The translations under genes and the position numbers were made by a program. Under the pieces are notes generated by a model that did no database searches, was not told the DNA's origin, and saw nothing but the letters and a program-made list of their open reading frames with translations. A stretch of 64,000 nucleotides of DNA from UBA1413 sp964552955. GTDB lineage: Bacteria; Bacteroidota; Bacteroidia; Bacteroidales; Prolixibacteraceae. The stretch lies in contig CAZKIU010000002.1 in the NCBI GenBank assembly GCA_964552955.1, positions 89,050 through 153,049 of the forward strand, in the 5' to 3' direction. Below are positions 35,399 through 44,768 of the stretch, piece after piece. Position 1 is the first letter of the stretch; each line of letters begins with the position of its first letter.

Positions 35399-35950
35399 AT
35401 GGAACAAAGACTTTCACTACAGCAGAAACTGCTCCAGAAGCTTTCACCTCAGCAGATTCAGGTGATCAAGCTGCTGGAGATTCCGGCTCTTCAGCTTGAA
35501 CAGCGCATCAAGAAGGAGCTGGAGGAAAATCCTGCTCTCGAAGTGGAAGAAGATAACTATGACGAAGGCGATGAGGAGCAGGCTCCTGAGCTGCGCTCCG
35601 ATGAGGACAGAGACAACGAAGAATTCTCGGTCGAAGACTACATACCTGAGGATGAGATCCCCAGCTACAGGCTCCAGACCAACAACTACTCACCCGACGA
35701 CAAGCAGAGCGAAATACCCTTTTCAGTGGGAGATACCTTTCACGAGTTTTTGCTGGAACAGGCCGGGATGGATAGTTTTAATGAGCGGGAGCTGAACCTG
35801 GCCGAATACATCATTGGCAACATCGATGAAGATGGTTATCTGAGGCGCGATCTCCCCTCGATCAGCGATGACCTGGCCTTTCACCTCAATATGAGCGTCA
35901 CCGAGGAGGAACTGGAACGGATCCTGTTGGTCATCCAGAGTTTTGATCCC
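35399..35950 (+). CDS. rpoN: RNA polymerase sigma-54 factor, N-terminal part (cut by assembly gap)
   Basis: The first 184 residues are present. The activator-interacting region I (1-50) reads LSLQQKLLQKLSPQQIQVIKLLEIPALQLEQRIKKELEENPAL in outline, with the Gln-rich pattern of RpoN; an acidic region II follows (about 50-110), then the start of the core-binding domain (FHEFLLEQAGMDSFNERELNLAEYIIGNIDEDGYLRRDL). About 300 more residues, including the RpoN box that reads the -24 promoter element, should follow but lie in or beyond the gap. The gene is not broken as far as it can be read. Confidence 0.92.
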
Positions 35951-36050
35951 NNNNNNNNNNNNNNNNNNNNNNNNNNNNNNNNNNNNNNNNNNNNNNNNNN
36001 NNNNNNNNNNNNNNNNNNNNNNNNNNNNNNNNNNNNNNNNNNNNNNNNNN
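35951..36050. other. Assembly gap (100 Ns)
   Basis: Exactly 100 unknown bases. On the left the rpoN frame lacks about 300 residues; on the right the response regulator lacks only its last few residues. The real distance must therefore be at least about 900 bases, and the run of Ns is a fixed-length placeholder rather than a measured gap. Other genes may be hidden here. Confidence 0.97.
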
Positions 36051-36714
36051 TTATGTAGTCGTTGCCAATTTTCTCGCGAAGCTTACGGATGTGCACGTCG
36101 ATCGTCCGGTCGCCCACTACGACATTTTCTCCCCATACCGAGAAATAGATCTCCTCACGGGTAAAAACACGACCTGGTTTGGACACCAGCAGGGAGAGGA
36201 GTTCGAACTCCTTACGCGGAAGGATCATCTCTTCATGGCCTATCTTCACGAGGTATCTCTCCTTGTCGATCATCAGGTTACCGAAGGTCATGATGCTTTC
36301 GGGGTGGGAGGGTTCGATTTCGGCGTTGGCGGGTGCCAGCCGTTTCAGAAGAGCCTTGACCCTGCTCACGAGCACCTTGGGGCGGATGGGCTTGGTGATG
36401 TAATCATCGGCGCCTGCCTCAAACCCGGCAATCTGGGAATAATCCTCTCCGCGGGCCGTCAGAAAGGCGACCAGCGTCTGTTGAAGGGAGGGAATCTTCC
36501 TGATCTCCTCACAGGCCGTGATACCATCCATCTCTGGCATCATCAGGTCAAGAAGAATCAAATGAGGCTGGTGTTTCTCGGCAAGCTTCAGACCTTCCCG
36601 GCCATTGCTGGCCGTAAACACCGTAAATCCCTCCTTCTCCAGATTGTAACTGATAAACTCCAGAATGTCCACTTCGTCATCGACCAGCAGAATCTTTAAT
36701 TTCTCTTCACTCAT
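36051..36714 (-). CDS. PhoB/OmpR-family response regulator (3' end in assembly gap)
   Basis: 221 residues are visible. The receiver domain (1-120) has the acidic pair Asp12/Asp13, phosphoacceptor Asp56 (LLDLMMPEMDG), Thr86 and Lys108 (ITKP), all intact. The DNA-binding winged helix (about 140-221) shows LPRKEFELLSLLVSKPGRVFTREEI and TIDVHIRKLREKIGN; it breaks off at NDYI, where only about ten residues (usually a K-T-x-x-G-x-G-Y stretch) remain. It is followed on the same strand by, and is 83 bases from, the kinase gene at 36798-37838. With the kinase and PiT transporter it is probably a PhoB-like phosphate regulator. Confidence 0.9.
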
Positions 36715-36797
36715 AGAACAGGATTTTACTTTGATTCAAATTTAGCGCAATTTGCCGGTTTTATGGCAGTCAGGTTTAAAAAAGGGGTACTACCTGC

Positions 36798-37838
36798 TTA
36801 TTTCGCTTTTTCGAGGGTAAAGGTGAAGATGGTTCCTTCGTTAGGCTTGCTTTTCACGTTGATACGCTGGTTATGGGCTTCAACGATATGCTTGACAATG
36901 GAGAGGCCCAGTCCCGTTCCCCCCTGTTCCCGGCTTCTTGATTTGTCGACCCTGTAGAACCGCTCAAACACCCGGGAAAGATCCTTCTTTTCCATGCCAA
37001 TACCATCATCGGCCACCTCCACCATGATATGTTCTTCCATATCATAAAAGCCCACTCTCACATATCCGTTTTTCCTGCCGTATTTTATCCCATTGTTGAT
37101 GAGGTTGTTAAGTACTTCGTTCATCCTTTTCCGGTCAGCCTTCACGTAGACCGGCCGGTCGGGGCGACCGACAAATTCCAGGGTGACGTTCCTTTCCGTG
37201 GCCTGCATCTGCTCCAGCTCGAAAACCTCCTCTACCAGCTTGGTCAGGTCAAATTTCTCTATATTCAGTTTGAGCTCTCCCGATTCCAGCTTGGTGATGG
37301 ATTCCAGGTCTTCTACAATGGATATCATCCTGTTGATGCTGTTTTCAGTCCGCTGGAGGTAAAGCTTGTTAATCTTCGGATCGTCGATACCCCCCTCCAG
37401 CAGGGTTAGCACATACCCCTGGATGTTGAAAATGGGAGTTTTCAGCTCATGCGAGACGTTTCCCACGAACTCCTTGCGGTATCTTTCAAGATCTTTCAAC
37501 CGTTCGATCTCCTGGGTCTGCTTCTTGGCCCACTCCTGGGCATCGGTGATCACCTCCGACAACATATTCCCCCCCCTTTCACTCAGGCTCTCCCCGAAAG
37601 TATCCCCACCTGGCAGGTCCAGAATGGTCTTGTAGACTGGTTTGATCTTTTCCCGGATGTATCTTTTCAACAGATACTGCAGAATGAAAAAGGAGATGGA
37701 GATAAAAATCGCCAGGAAGAGAAGAATCATCAGGAATCCGGCATTGATATAGTAAGCCATCATGACCAGGAATCCAGCTGTAAACGAAATCATTACCGAA
37801 GTATATAGCGCAAGTTGCCGCGACGAATAGGTTTTCAT
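36798..37838 (-). CDS. PhoR-like membrane sensor histidine kinase
   Basis: The protein has 346 residues. Two membrane helices (about 9-29 and 33-56) have almost no periplasmic loop between them, so the signal is likely sensed in or near the membrane. The HisKA domain has the phosphorylated His130 in GNVSHELKTPI; the HATPase domain has N-box NNLINNGIKYG, G1 DDGIGM and G2 GGTGLGLSI. It is upstream of the response regulator on the minus strand and divergent from the phosphate transporter, 151 bases apart. The name PhoR is by context and layout, not by a specific motif. Confidence 0.88.
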   Translation of the reverse strand: MKTYSSRQLALYTSVMISFTAGFLVMMAYYINAGFLMILLFLAIFISISFFILQYLLKRYIREKIKPVYKTILDLPGGDTFGESLSERGGNMLSEVITDAQEWAKKQTQEIERLKDLERYRKEFVGNVSHELKTPIFNIQGYVLTLLEGGIDDPKINKLYLQRTENSINRMISIVEDLESITKLESGELKLNIEKFDLTKLVEEVFELEQMQATERNVTLEFVGRPDRPVYVKADRKRMNEVLNNLINNGIKYGRKNGYVRVGFYDMEEHIMVEVADDGIGMEKKDLSRVFERFYRVDKSRSREQGGTGLGLSIVKHIVEAHNQRINVKSKPNEGTIFTFTLEKAK

Positions 37839-37935
37839 GCCAAATGATTAGAGGCGCAAAAATAGCCATTTTTCGATTAGGGGCTGATTTTTAGTAAATT
37901 GATGTTTTGTTAATGTTTTTTTAATATCTTTCTAA

Positions 37936-37966
37936 TTGAACAAAAAACTCATATTACATACTTTTG
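37936..37966 (+). promoter_or_regulatory. Bacteroidota-type promoter for the phosphate transporter
   Basis: TTG at 37936-37938, a 20-base spacer, then TACTTTTG at 37959-37966, a full match to the TTG / TAnnTTTG pattern of the Bacteroidota primary sigma factor. Transcription would start near 37973, 17 bases before the ATG at 37990. This also rules out the upstream ATG at 37936 as start. Confidence 0.7.
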
Positions 37967-37989
37967 CACCTGATTCTAGAATAGAATAC

Positions 37990-40254
37990 ATGGAAAATTT
38001 CTACCTGATTCTGATCGTGATACTTTTTGCGCTGGCCATATCCGATCTGGTCGTGGGTGTCTCCAATGATGCCGTTAATTTCCTCAATTCAGCCATAGGT
38101 TCCAAAGCTGCTCCCATGTGGGTGGTTTTTCTTATGGCCTCCCTGGGGGTACTGATAGGAGCTACTTTTTCGACAGGGATGATGGAGGTGGCCCGGAAGG
38201 GGGTCTTTCACCCTGACATGTTCGTCTTCTCGGAAATCATGGTGTTGTTTGTGGCCGTCATGATCACCGATGTGATCCTGCTCGACACCTTTAATTCACT
38301 GGGTCTGCCCACCTCCACAACGGTTTCCCTGGTGTTTGAACTCCTGGGGTCGGCGGTGGCGGTTTCCCTGGTGAAAATCAAGAGTCTGGGCGGCTCCTTT
38401 GCCGATCTGGCCCAATATGTCAACACCGGAAAAGCCCTGGCCATCATCACAGGAATCCTGGTTTCCATCATCATCGCCTTTACTTTCGGAACCCTCATCC
38501 AGTATCTGGTCAGAATGGTCTTTACCTTCCGTTTCAAGCAAAAGCTGAAGTATTTGGGAGGTCTTTTCGGAGGGTTTTCCATCACCATGATTACCTATTT
38601 TATCCTGATCAAGGGGATCGACGGCAGTTCATTTGCGTCCATGCCCGTAGGGGAGGCCGCTATCCCCCTGGGCGATTGGATCAAAACCCATACAGGGGTG
38701 TTGTTGCTGGGGAGTTTTCTGGGGTGGACGGCAATCATCCAGCTGCTTTACTGGATTTTCAGGATGGATATTCTCAAGGTGGTGGTGCTGGCGGGTACTT
38801 TCGCCCTGGCCATGGCCTTTGCCGGAAACGACCTGGTCAACTTCATCGGGGTGCCCATGGCCGGTTTTGCCTCCTTTAAAGCCTGGATCGCTTCGGGAGG
38901 GATAGCCCCGGGGCAGTTTTCTATGGAAATGCTCCTGGGGGAAGTGGAAACCCCCTTTATTATCCTGTTGTTCTCGGGGATCGTGATGATCATCACCCTG
39001 ATCACCAGCAAAAAGGCCCATGCGGTGGTGCAAACCGGGGTCAGCCTGAGCCGTCAGTCAGAAGGGGCCGAACGGTTCGGATCCTCGGCCATTGCCCGTG
39101 CCGTGGTACGCAGTTCGGTCCGCATCAATAAAAAGGTGAAAAGCCGCCTGCCCGATAAGGTCAATGCCTTTATCATGAACCGGTTTACGCCTGTCGACGC
39201 CATTGATGATCCCAATGCCCCGGCTTTTGATAAACTGCGGGCGGTGGTCAACCTGATGGTGGCCAGCAGCCTGATCGCCTTCGGAACCTCTCTGAAACTG
39301 CCCCTTTCCACCACCTATGTCACCTTTATGGTGGCCATGGGGACCTCCCTGGCCGACAGGGCCTGGGGCCGCGAAAGCGCCGTCTACCGCGTGTCGGGGG
39401 TCTTCGCCGTCGTCGGCGGCTGGTTCCTTACGGCTATCGTCGCCTTTACCGTCAGCGCCCTTATCGCCTGGACCATCTCCGCCGGAGGAATGCCCGTCAT
39501 CATCGGCCTGATCCTCCTGGCTATCGTCCTGGTCGTCAGAACCCATATCTCCTTCCGCAAGAAAAACAGCAAAACCTCAGACGAGGAAGAACTCTTCTCC
39601 GAAGGGGACGAAGCCGGTAAAAGAATCGAGAAATGCACCAACCAGGTAGTTAAAACCATCCTCTCCTCTAACAAAATTTTCTCCTTTGCCCTCGATAGCT
39701 TCCTCAAAGAAGATGTCTCCCATATGCGGGAGGCCATGGAGATGAACAACCAGCTCAATGCCAAAACGAAAAAACAGAAGAATAAAATCATCCAGACCGT
39801 CTCCAAAATGAAACGGGTCGACGTCGATGCCGGCTATTTCTTCATTCAGGTCATCGATTACCAGCGCGAAATCGCCCACTCCCTTCATTTTCTGGTTGAT
39901 CCCCTCAGGGAACACCTCGAGAACCAGCATAAACCCTTCAATGAAAGCCAGGCCAAAGAAATGAGACTGATGGTCAGTGAAATCGACGAGTTTTTTAACC
40001 TGGCCCTCCACATCGTGAAGGAAGGGAAATTTGAGACCATCGATGAGCTGGTCGACCTCCGTCAAAGAATTATGGAATCCTTATATGAGATCGAGAAAGA
40101 TCAGGTCAAACGCATCAAGAATAAAGAGGTGAATACCCGAAATTCCCTCCTCTTCTTTAAGGCCCTGACCGAAACCAAAAATATGCTGCTCCACACGGTG
40201 AACCTGATCAAATCCTACCGCGATTTCATCCTGGTCAACCAAAAGAGTTATTGA
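37990..40254 (+). CDS. PiT-family inorganic phosphate transporter with C-terminal PhoU-like domain
   Basis: The protein has 754 residues. The signature GVSNDAVNFLNSAIGS near the N-terminus and its second copy region AFAGNDLVNFIGVPMAG are the duplicated PiT motifs; about ten membrane helices cover residues 1-520, with a basic cytoplasmic loop in between. Residues about 540-754 form a long helical, charged domain (from KKNSKTSDEEELFSEGD on) resembling PhoU/DUF47, which in other bacteria is a separate regulator of the transporter. It imports phosphate with a proton or cation. Divergent from the PhoR-like kinase and followed by an intrinsic terminator. Confidence 0.92.
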   Translation: MENFYLILIVILFALAISDLVVGVSNDAVNFLNSAIGSKAAPMWVVFLMASLGVLIGATFSTGMMEVARKGVFHPDMFVFSEIMVLFVAVMITDVILLDTFNSLGLPTSTTVSLVFELLGSAVAVSLVKIKSLGGSFADLAQYVNTGKALAIITGILVSIIIAFTFGTLIQYLVRMVFTFRFKQKLKYLGGLFGGFSITMITYFILIKGIDGSSFASMPVGEAAIPLGDWIKTHTGVLLLGSFLGWTAIIQLLYWIFRMDILKVVVLAGTFALAMAFAGNDLVNFIGVPMAGFASFKAWIASGGIAPGQFSMEMLLGEVETPFIILLFSGIVMIITLITSKKAHAVVQTGVSLSRQSEGAERFGSSAIARAVVRSSVRINKKVKSRLPDKVNAFIMNRFTPVDAIDDPNAPAFDKLRAVVNLMVASSLIAFGTSLKLPLSTTYVTFMVAMGTSLADRAWGRESAVYRVSGVFAVVGGWFLTAIVAFTVSALIAWTISAGGMPVIIGLILLAIVLVVRTHISFRKKNSKTSDEEELFSEGDEAGKRIEKCTNQVVKTILSSNKIFSFALDSFLKEDVSHMREAMEMNNQLNAKTKKQKNKIIQTVSKMKRVDVDAGYFFIQVIDYQREIAHSLHFLVDPLREHLENQHKPFNESQAKEMRLMVSEIDEFFNLALHIVKEGKFETIDELVDLRQRIMESLYEIEKDQVKRIKNKEVNTRNSLLFFKALTETKNMLLHTVNLIKSYRDFILVNQKSY

Positions 40255-40295
40255 TTTCCCCTTTTTTCAATCATATCGTTCAAAAGTTCAAAATT

Positions 40296-40341
40296 AAAAA
40301 GGGCCGGGTACCCCAGATGGCTGGGACTCCGGCCCTTTTTT
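40296..40341 (+). terminator. Intrinsic terminator after the PiT gene
   Basis: AAAAAGGGCCGG (40296-40307) pairs with CCGGCCCTTTTTT (40329-40341), with an inner CCAG/CTGG stem in the loop. The T-tract follows directly. It starts 42 bases after the transporter stop. Confidence 0.85.
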
Positions 40342-40410
40342 GGGCTCTTAGAGGTGTTGGACAGTTGAAATTTTTATTTTAGCGGTTCATTAATTATTCA
40401 ATCAGAACGT

Positions 40411-40851
40411 ATGAGAAGGTCCCTGCTTTTTGTTTTGTTGCTCCTGTTTGCCGGAGCCGGGTTTGCCCAGAATGCCGATGCGATTTCCGGGATATGGTGG
40501 AATGATGAGAAGACCACCAAGATCAAAGTGGAAAAGAAAGACGGCAAATATGCCGGCACGATCGTGTACATGATTCCAGCCAAACTGGTGAACGGGAAAT
40601 CACCGCTCGATGACAAGAATCCTGATAAGGCGTTGCGGAGCAGGCCGCTGATCGGGTTACAGATACTGTCGGGATTCACCTACAACAGCAGCAAAAAGGA
40701 GTGGGCCGGTGGGCGGATTTACGACCCCAAGTCGGGGAAGACCTACGACTGTTTTGCCCGCATGGATGGTGATGTATTGAAGCTCAAGGGTTTTGTGGCT
40801 GGGATCCGGGCGTTAGGCCGGGAATCAGAATGGTTCCGGACGACCCTCTGA
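40411..40851 (+). CDS. DUF2147 secreted protein
   Basis: The protein has 146 residues. A signal peptide (MRRSLLFVLLLLFAGAGFAQ, cleavage after Ala19 likely) precedes a beta-barrel-like domain with ISGIWWNDEKTTKIKVEKKDG, GLQILSGF, WAGGRIYDPKSGKTYDC and a C-terminal LKGFVAGIRALGRESEWFR, the standard signature of DUF2147. The role is unknown; related proteins are periplasmic and lipocalin-like. It stands alone, between the PiT terminator and a convergent radical SAM gene. Confidence 0.85.
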   Translation: MRRSLLFVLLLLFAGAGFAQNADAISGIWWNDEKTTKIKVEKKDGKYAGTIVYMIPAKLVNGKSPLDDKNPDKALRSRPLIGLQILSGFTYNSSKKEWAGGRIYDPKSGKTYDCFARMDGDVLKLKGFVAGIRALGRESEWFRTTL

Positions 40852-40880
40852 GGGGCGCTCCCTTCGTTGGCCCCTTTCCC

Positions 40881-41660
40881 CTATCCCGACACCTGGACTT
40901 TCATACCCGCGGCCTCAGCCTGGCGGGCGATACTCCTTAACTTGTACAGGGAGACTTTTTCCAGGGTCTCCACCGGCGTATCACGGGCAATGGTATAAAT
41001 CATCACCAGCGATGGCCTGATCCTCCTGAGCAACACCAGCCAGGCTTCCACCTCCTCCGGAGTGGTGTTGTCGATGTGTTCTCCCTGAAAACTACCCCTG
41101 ATAAACATGGTCTGAATGATGACCTTTCCTTCGAAGGCTTCTAATTGGTGCACGGTATCTTCCAGGCTGAAACGCCCCACAGGGCAGTCCAGTTTTCTGA
41201 TGGTCTCCTCAAAAGCGGAGTCCAGCTTCTGGATGTTGTCATCGATGGTGAGCAGGGCCCCGAAGACCTCTTCATTATGAAGCCTGGTGGCATTGGAGAG
41301 GACGGCAATGCGGGCCTGCGGGGCATAACGGTCCCGCAGGGCTACGGTATCACCGATGATCTCCGCGAAGTGCGGATGAAGTGTAGGTTCCCCGTTTCCG
41401 GCGAAGGTGATCACATCGGGAAGCCGCTCTTCCTCCCCCATTTTGTGCAGGGTCTCTTCCAGTCTCGCCGCCACTTCTTCCCGGCCGGGTAATTTCGACT
41501 GAGGGGCTCGCTTTCGCGGATTGCGGCCGCATTCACAGTAGATGCAGTCAAAAGAACAGACCTTGCTGCCAGTGGGGAGCAGGTTGATCCCCAGGGAGAC
41601 CCCCAGCCGGCGGCTGATGACGGGGCCAAAGATGATCTTTTCGAAGAGAAAGGTTGCCAT
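40881..41660 (-). CDS. Radical SAM protein (COG0731-like)
   Basis: The protein has 259 residues. Cys35, Cys39 and Cys42 (CSFDCIYCECG) bind the 4Fe-4S cluster, and VITFAGNGEPTLHP is the typical SAM-site stretch of the COG0731 group, related to Tyw1-like proteins but lacking the flavodoxin domain. The N-terminal FGPVISRRLGVSLGINLLP is conserved in this group. No function is established for this subgroup that I can name. ATG 41660 is preferred over 41681, which adds seven residues without conservation. It is 35 bases after the amidohydrolase stop on the same strand. Confidence 0.85.
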   Translation of the reverse strand: MATFLFEKIIFGPVISRRLGVSLGINLLPTGSKVCSFDCIYCECGRNPRKRAPQSKLPGREEVAARLEETLHKMGEEERLPDVITFAGNGEPTLHPHFAEIIGDTVALRDRYAPQARIAVLSNATRLHNEEVFGALLTIDDNIQKLDSAFEETIRKLDCPVGRFSLEDTVHQLEAFEGKVIIQTMFIRGSFQGEHIDNTTPEEVEAWLVLLRRIRPSLVMIYTIARDTPVETLEKVSLYKLRSIARQAEAAGMKVQVSG

Positions 41661-41695
41661 TTTACACGTTTCTGGCCACAAAGATATAAAAAGGA

Positions 41696-42953
41696 TCAGG
41701 CCAGTCGGGTGATGGTACTCCCGGGAGAGAAGATCCCACGGCTGTGAGGTCCTGGTGTAATCAGCAGGAGGCCGGGTTGTTTGCCGGGTTCGAGGCTGCC
41801 CAGGCGGTCACTCAGGCCCAGGGCATGGGCACCGTTGAGGCAGGCCATGGCCAGGAGCTCTTCATCAGGTATTTCCGGGAAGTGACGGTGGAGGGTCACC
41901 ATCTCGCTGAAAACCGAAAGCGCGTGGTTGGAGGCCAGGCTGTCGGTTCCCAGGCAAAGGGAGACCTGCTCCTGCCGGAAAAGGGGAACAGGAGGGAGGC
42001 TCCCCCCGATATATAGGTTTGAATTGGGGCAGAGGACCAGCCAGGTGTTGTTCCCGGGCCTCAACGTCCTGATGCACTCGAGATCAGCAGCAGTGGTGAA
42101 GGTGTTGTGAACCAGTAACAAAGGTTTGTCAGCGGCCAGTTTGGGCAGGGTGGACTCCAGGCTCGAGCGCCCAGTGGGCTGCCAATGGGAGACATCGAGG
42201 CCCAGGTGGCTGGTGAGATGCTCCCTGATGGCCCCACTACCGTTCCTGAAAAATAGATCCTCCTCTTTACTCTCCTGATTGTGTATCGAAAGCAGGTTGC
42301 TATACTCCCATCCCAGGCCTGCCACCCCCGAAAAGAGCAGATCGCTCACCGAATAAGGAGCGTGAGGGACCACAGAGGCACGAACGCCTGCGGAGGTGAA
42401 CGCCTGCCACACGGCCAGCGCCTGCCCGAGGGCTCTTTCTGCCCGCGAGGGGTGAAAACCAAAGGTCTCCACAAGGGTGATCCACTCCAGGGGGCTTTGC
42501 CGTTTGATGTCGGCCGTGAGGGCGGTGTTGGAGATATCAGCGGCGGCAGAAATCCCCTGACGGTACATCTCCTCAGCAGCCTCCCGGGCGGCCTTCACGA
42601 TCTCCTCTTCAGGAACACTCCTGAGCCGGTTGATGGCCCCTATAAACCCGCCAATACCCGTCCCTTCAGCTATGGCTCCTTTCAGATGGGAGAGCTCCAG
42701 ATGAACATGGGCATTGACAAAACCGGGGACCAGGACCCCCTCCGGAAAGTGCATCACCCCCCGCGCAGCTCCCTTTCGTGCTGCAGATCCGGTATCGGCT
42801 CCCGCTGGAAGGTTTACCCCGGGTGCAGGGGATCGACCCGGGGAACCCGGCGAAATCACCTCCACTATATACCCCTGCTCATCGAGGACCACCGTCGCTT
42901 TGACCAGAGGGGGCCCGTTAAGGGTATATACCAATGGTGCCGAAAACTTTCTC
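41696..42953 (-). CDS. Amidohydrolase-family protein (cytosine/SAH deaminase-like)
   Basis: The protein has about 419 residues and starts at a GTG at 42955 overlapping the preceding stop as GTGA. The metal-binding motif GFVNAHVHLELSHLKG, the HNQES and HNTFTTA histidines and LGTDSLASNHALSVFSEM (Asp ligand) are those of the ATZ/TRZ/guanine-deaminase branch, which deaminates aromatic bases or nucleosides. In menaquinone-futalosine organisms a relative removes ammonia from aminodeoxyfutalosine, but no mqn gene is in the window. An unusually long low-conservation stretch rich in Gly, Pro and Ala (residues about 35-65) lies before the metal motif. Start and stop given on the minus strand follow the GTG choice. 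Confidence 0.82.
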
Positions 42954-43341
42954 ACTGGGGAGTAGTGTTGACGTCAACAGGTTGCTGTGCTTTTTCGTTT
43001 AATTTCTGCTCCATTTCGGTCAACTGGTTGATCACCCTGGTGTAAATCTTTTCTAATTCCTTGGGTTTGCTGGAATAATAAATCACCGATTTCTCGAAAA
43101 CAGAATCAGAAAGGTGATGTTTCTTCAGCACGGAATAGTAGAAATCCGATTCTGAATATTTGTTCAGCTCTTCGGTCGTGAATCTTTTGGTTTGATAAAC
43201 TGCCTCGGCCAGGTGGATGTCGACCAGGACTGAAATCATCTTATCGCGTTTCACCAGGTGTTGCGGTTTTTCTACTGCAGGTTCATCACAACAGGTGAGC
43301 AGAACAATTAATGAGGCCAGCAGGAACAGGTAACTTCTCAT
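42952..43341 (-). CDS. DUF4296 lipoprotein
   Basis: The protein has 129 residues. The N-terminus MRSYLFLLASLIVLLTCC has a lipobox with Cys17, so it is a predicted lipoprotein. The body, MISVLVDIHLAEAVYQTKRF followed by YYSVLKKHHLSDSVFEKSVIYYSSKPKELEKIYTRV in outline, is the Bacteroidota DUF4296 family, of unknown function. It overlaps the amidohydrolase start by four bases, so the two are translationally coupled. Confidence 0.85.
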   Translation of the reverse strand: MRSYLFLLASLIVLLTCCDEPAVEKPQHLVKRDKMISVLVDIHLAEAVYQTKRFTTEELNKYSESDFYYSVLKKHHLSDSVFEKSVIYYSSKPKELEKIYTRVINQLTEMEQKLNEKAQQPVDVNTTPQ

Positions 43342-43403
43342 CCTTCAGTTAATGGTTAAATTCTTATCCTATCGGGAGGGATGGTAATGCCGGTGTAAAA
43401 ATA

Positions 43404-44768
43404 TCAATTATTCCGGAACAGTTTCCGGAATACTTCTTCGGCGCGGCTGACCCTGATGATTTCAAGGGGAAAGGCAGAGACATCGAACCCTTTGTTGAGC
43501 CGGGGGATGAAAATCCGGTGGAAGCCGAGGCGTGCGGCTTCGGCGATCCGTTGTTCTATGCGGCTGACGGCTCTGATTTCACCCGTGAGTCCTGCTTCTC
43601 CGGCAAAACAGGTATGGTGGTCCACGGCCAGGTCAAGGCTGGAGGAAAGGACAGCGACGAGGACGGCCAGGTCGGTAGCCGGATCGGTAATACGGAGACC
43701 GCCGGCTACGTTGAGGAAGACATCACGGGTAGCCAGCTTGAAGCCAGCCCGCTTTTCGAGCACCGCCAGCAGCATGTTCATGCGCCGCAGGTCAAAGCCC
43801 GTGGAAGAACGCTGCGGCATGCCATAGGCGGCAGAACTCACCAGCGACTGGATCTCGATCAGAAAAGGGCGTACCCCCTCAATGGTGGCTGCTATGGCCG
43901 TCCCCGATACCGGGTCGGTGTCTCCTGACAAAAGATGGTCGGAAGGATTGGGCACTTCCACCAGACCATTCTGGCGCATCTCGAAGATCCCCAGTTCCGA
44001 GGTGGAGCCAAATCGGTTCTTGGTCGACCGCAATACCCTGAAATAATGACGGTTGTCACCCTCGAACTGAACCACCGTATCGACAATATGTTCCAGTACC
44101 TTGGGCCCTGCCAGGTTACCCTCCTTGTTGATATGACCGATCAGCAAAACGGTCATCTGTGATTTCTTGGCATACTTCAGCAGGACAGAGGTACACTCAC
44201 GGACCTGGGCGACCGACCCCGGAGAGGATTCGATCTGATCGGTGGCTATGGTTTGTATGGAATCCACCACCAGGATGTCGGGTTTCTCCCGCTCTACGAT
44301 GGCCATGAGGGTCTCAAGGGAGGTTTCAGAGAGGAAGAGTGAATGCTTGCTGTTCATCTTCAGTCTGTTGGCTCTCAGTTTGATCTGTTGGAGGCTCTCT
44401 TCACCTGAGGCATAGAGGGTTTTTTTGCCGGAGAGCGAGAGGGCGAGCTGCAGAACGAGGGTCGATTTGCCGATGCCGGGTTCGCCGCCGATAAGCACCA
44501 GCGACCCGGGAACCAATCCGCCCCCCAGCACCCTGTTGAACTCAGCGATCCCCGTATCGAACCGTTCCTGAACGAGGTCGGTGATCTCTTCCAGCCGGAG
44601 GGGATGGTTGTCAAGGGCCAGAAGGGGAGAAGCCGTGGCTTTGGCGGGGGCCGAAACGATCTCCTCCACATAGGTGTTCCATTGGTCACAGGAGGGGCAC
44701 CGGCCGATCCATTTGGGCGATTCAGCGCCGCAATTCTGGCAGGTAAAAATGGTCTTCAGTCGGGTCAT
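43404..44768 (-). CDS. radA: DNA repair protein RadA
   Basis: The protein has 454 residues. It is a RecA-like helicase that drives branch migration in recombination. The N-terminal zinc finger is CQNCGAESPKWIGRCPSCDQW (four Cys, residues about 10-30, shown here by its ends), then the Walker A GGEPGIGKST, the RadA-specific KNRFG motif in STKNRFGSTSELGIFEM, and a C-terminal Lon-protease-like domain ending in FRKLFRNN. Length is usual. Its ATG overlaps the stop of the upstream hldE-C-like gene by four bases, so it should be co-transcribed with it. Confidence 0.97.
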   Translation of the reverse strand: MTRLKTIFTCQNCGAESPKWIGRCPSCDQWNTYVEEIVSAPAKATASPLLALDNHPLRLEEITDLVQERFDTGIAEFNRVLGGGLVPGSLVLIGGEPGIGKSTLVLQLALSLSGKKTLYASGEESLQQIKLRANRLKMNSKHSLFLSETSLETLMAIVEREKPDILVVDSIQTIATDQIESSPGSVAQVRECTSVLLKYAKKSQMTVLLIGHINKEGNLAGPKVLEHIVDTVVQFEGDNRHYFRVLRSTKNRFGSTSELGIFEMRQNGLVEVPNPSDHLLSGDTDPVSGTAIAATIEGVRPFLIEIQSLVSSAAYGMPQRSSTGFDLRRMNMLLAVLEKRAGFKLATRDVFLNVAGGLRITDPATDLAVLVAVLSSSLDLAVDHHTCFAGEAGLTGEIRAVSRIEQRIAEAARLGFHRIFIPRLNKGFDVSAFPLEIIRVSRAEEVFRKLFRNN

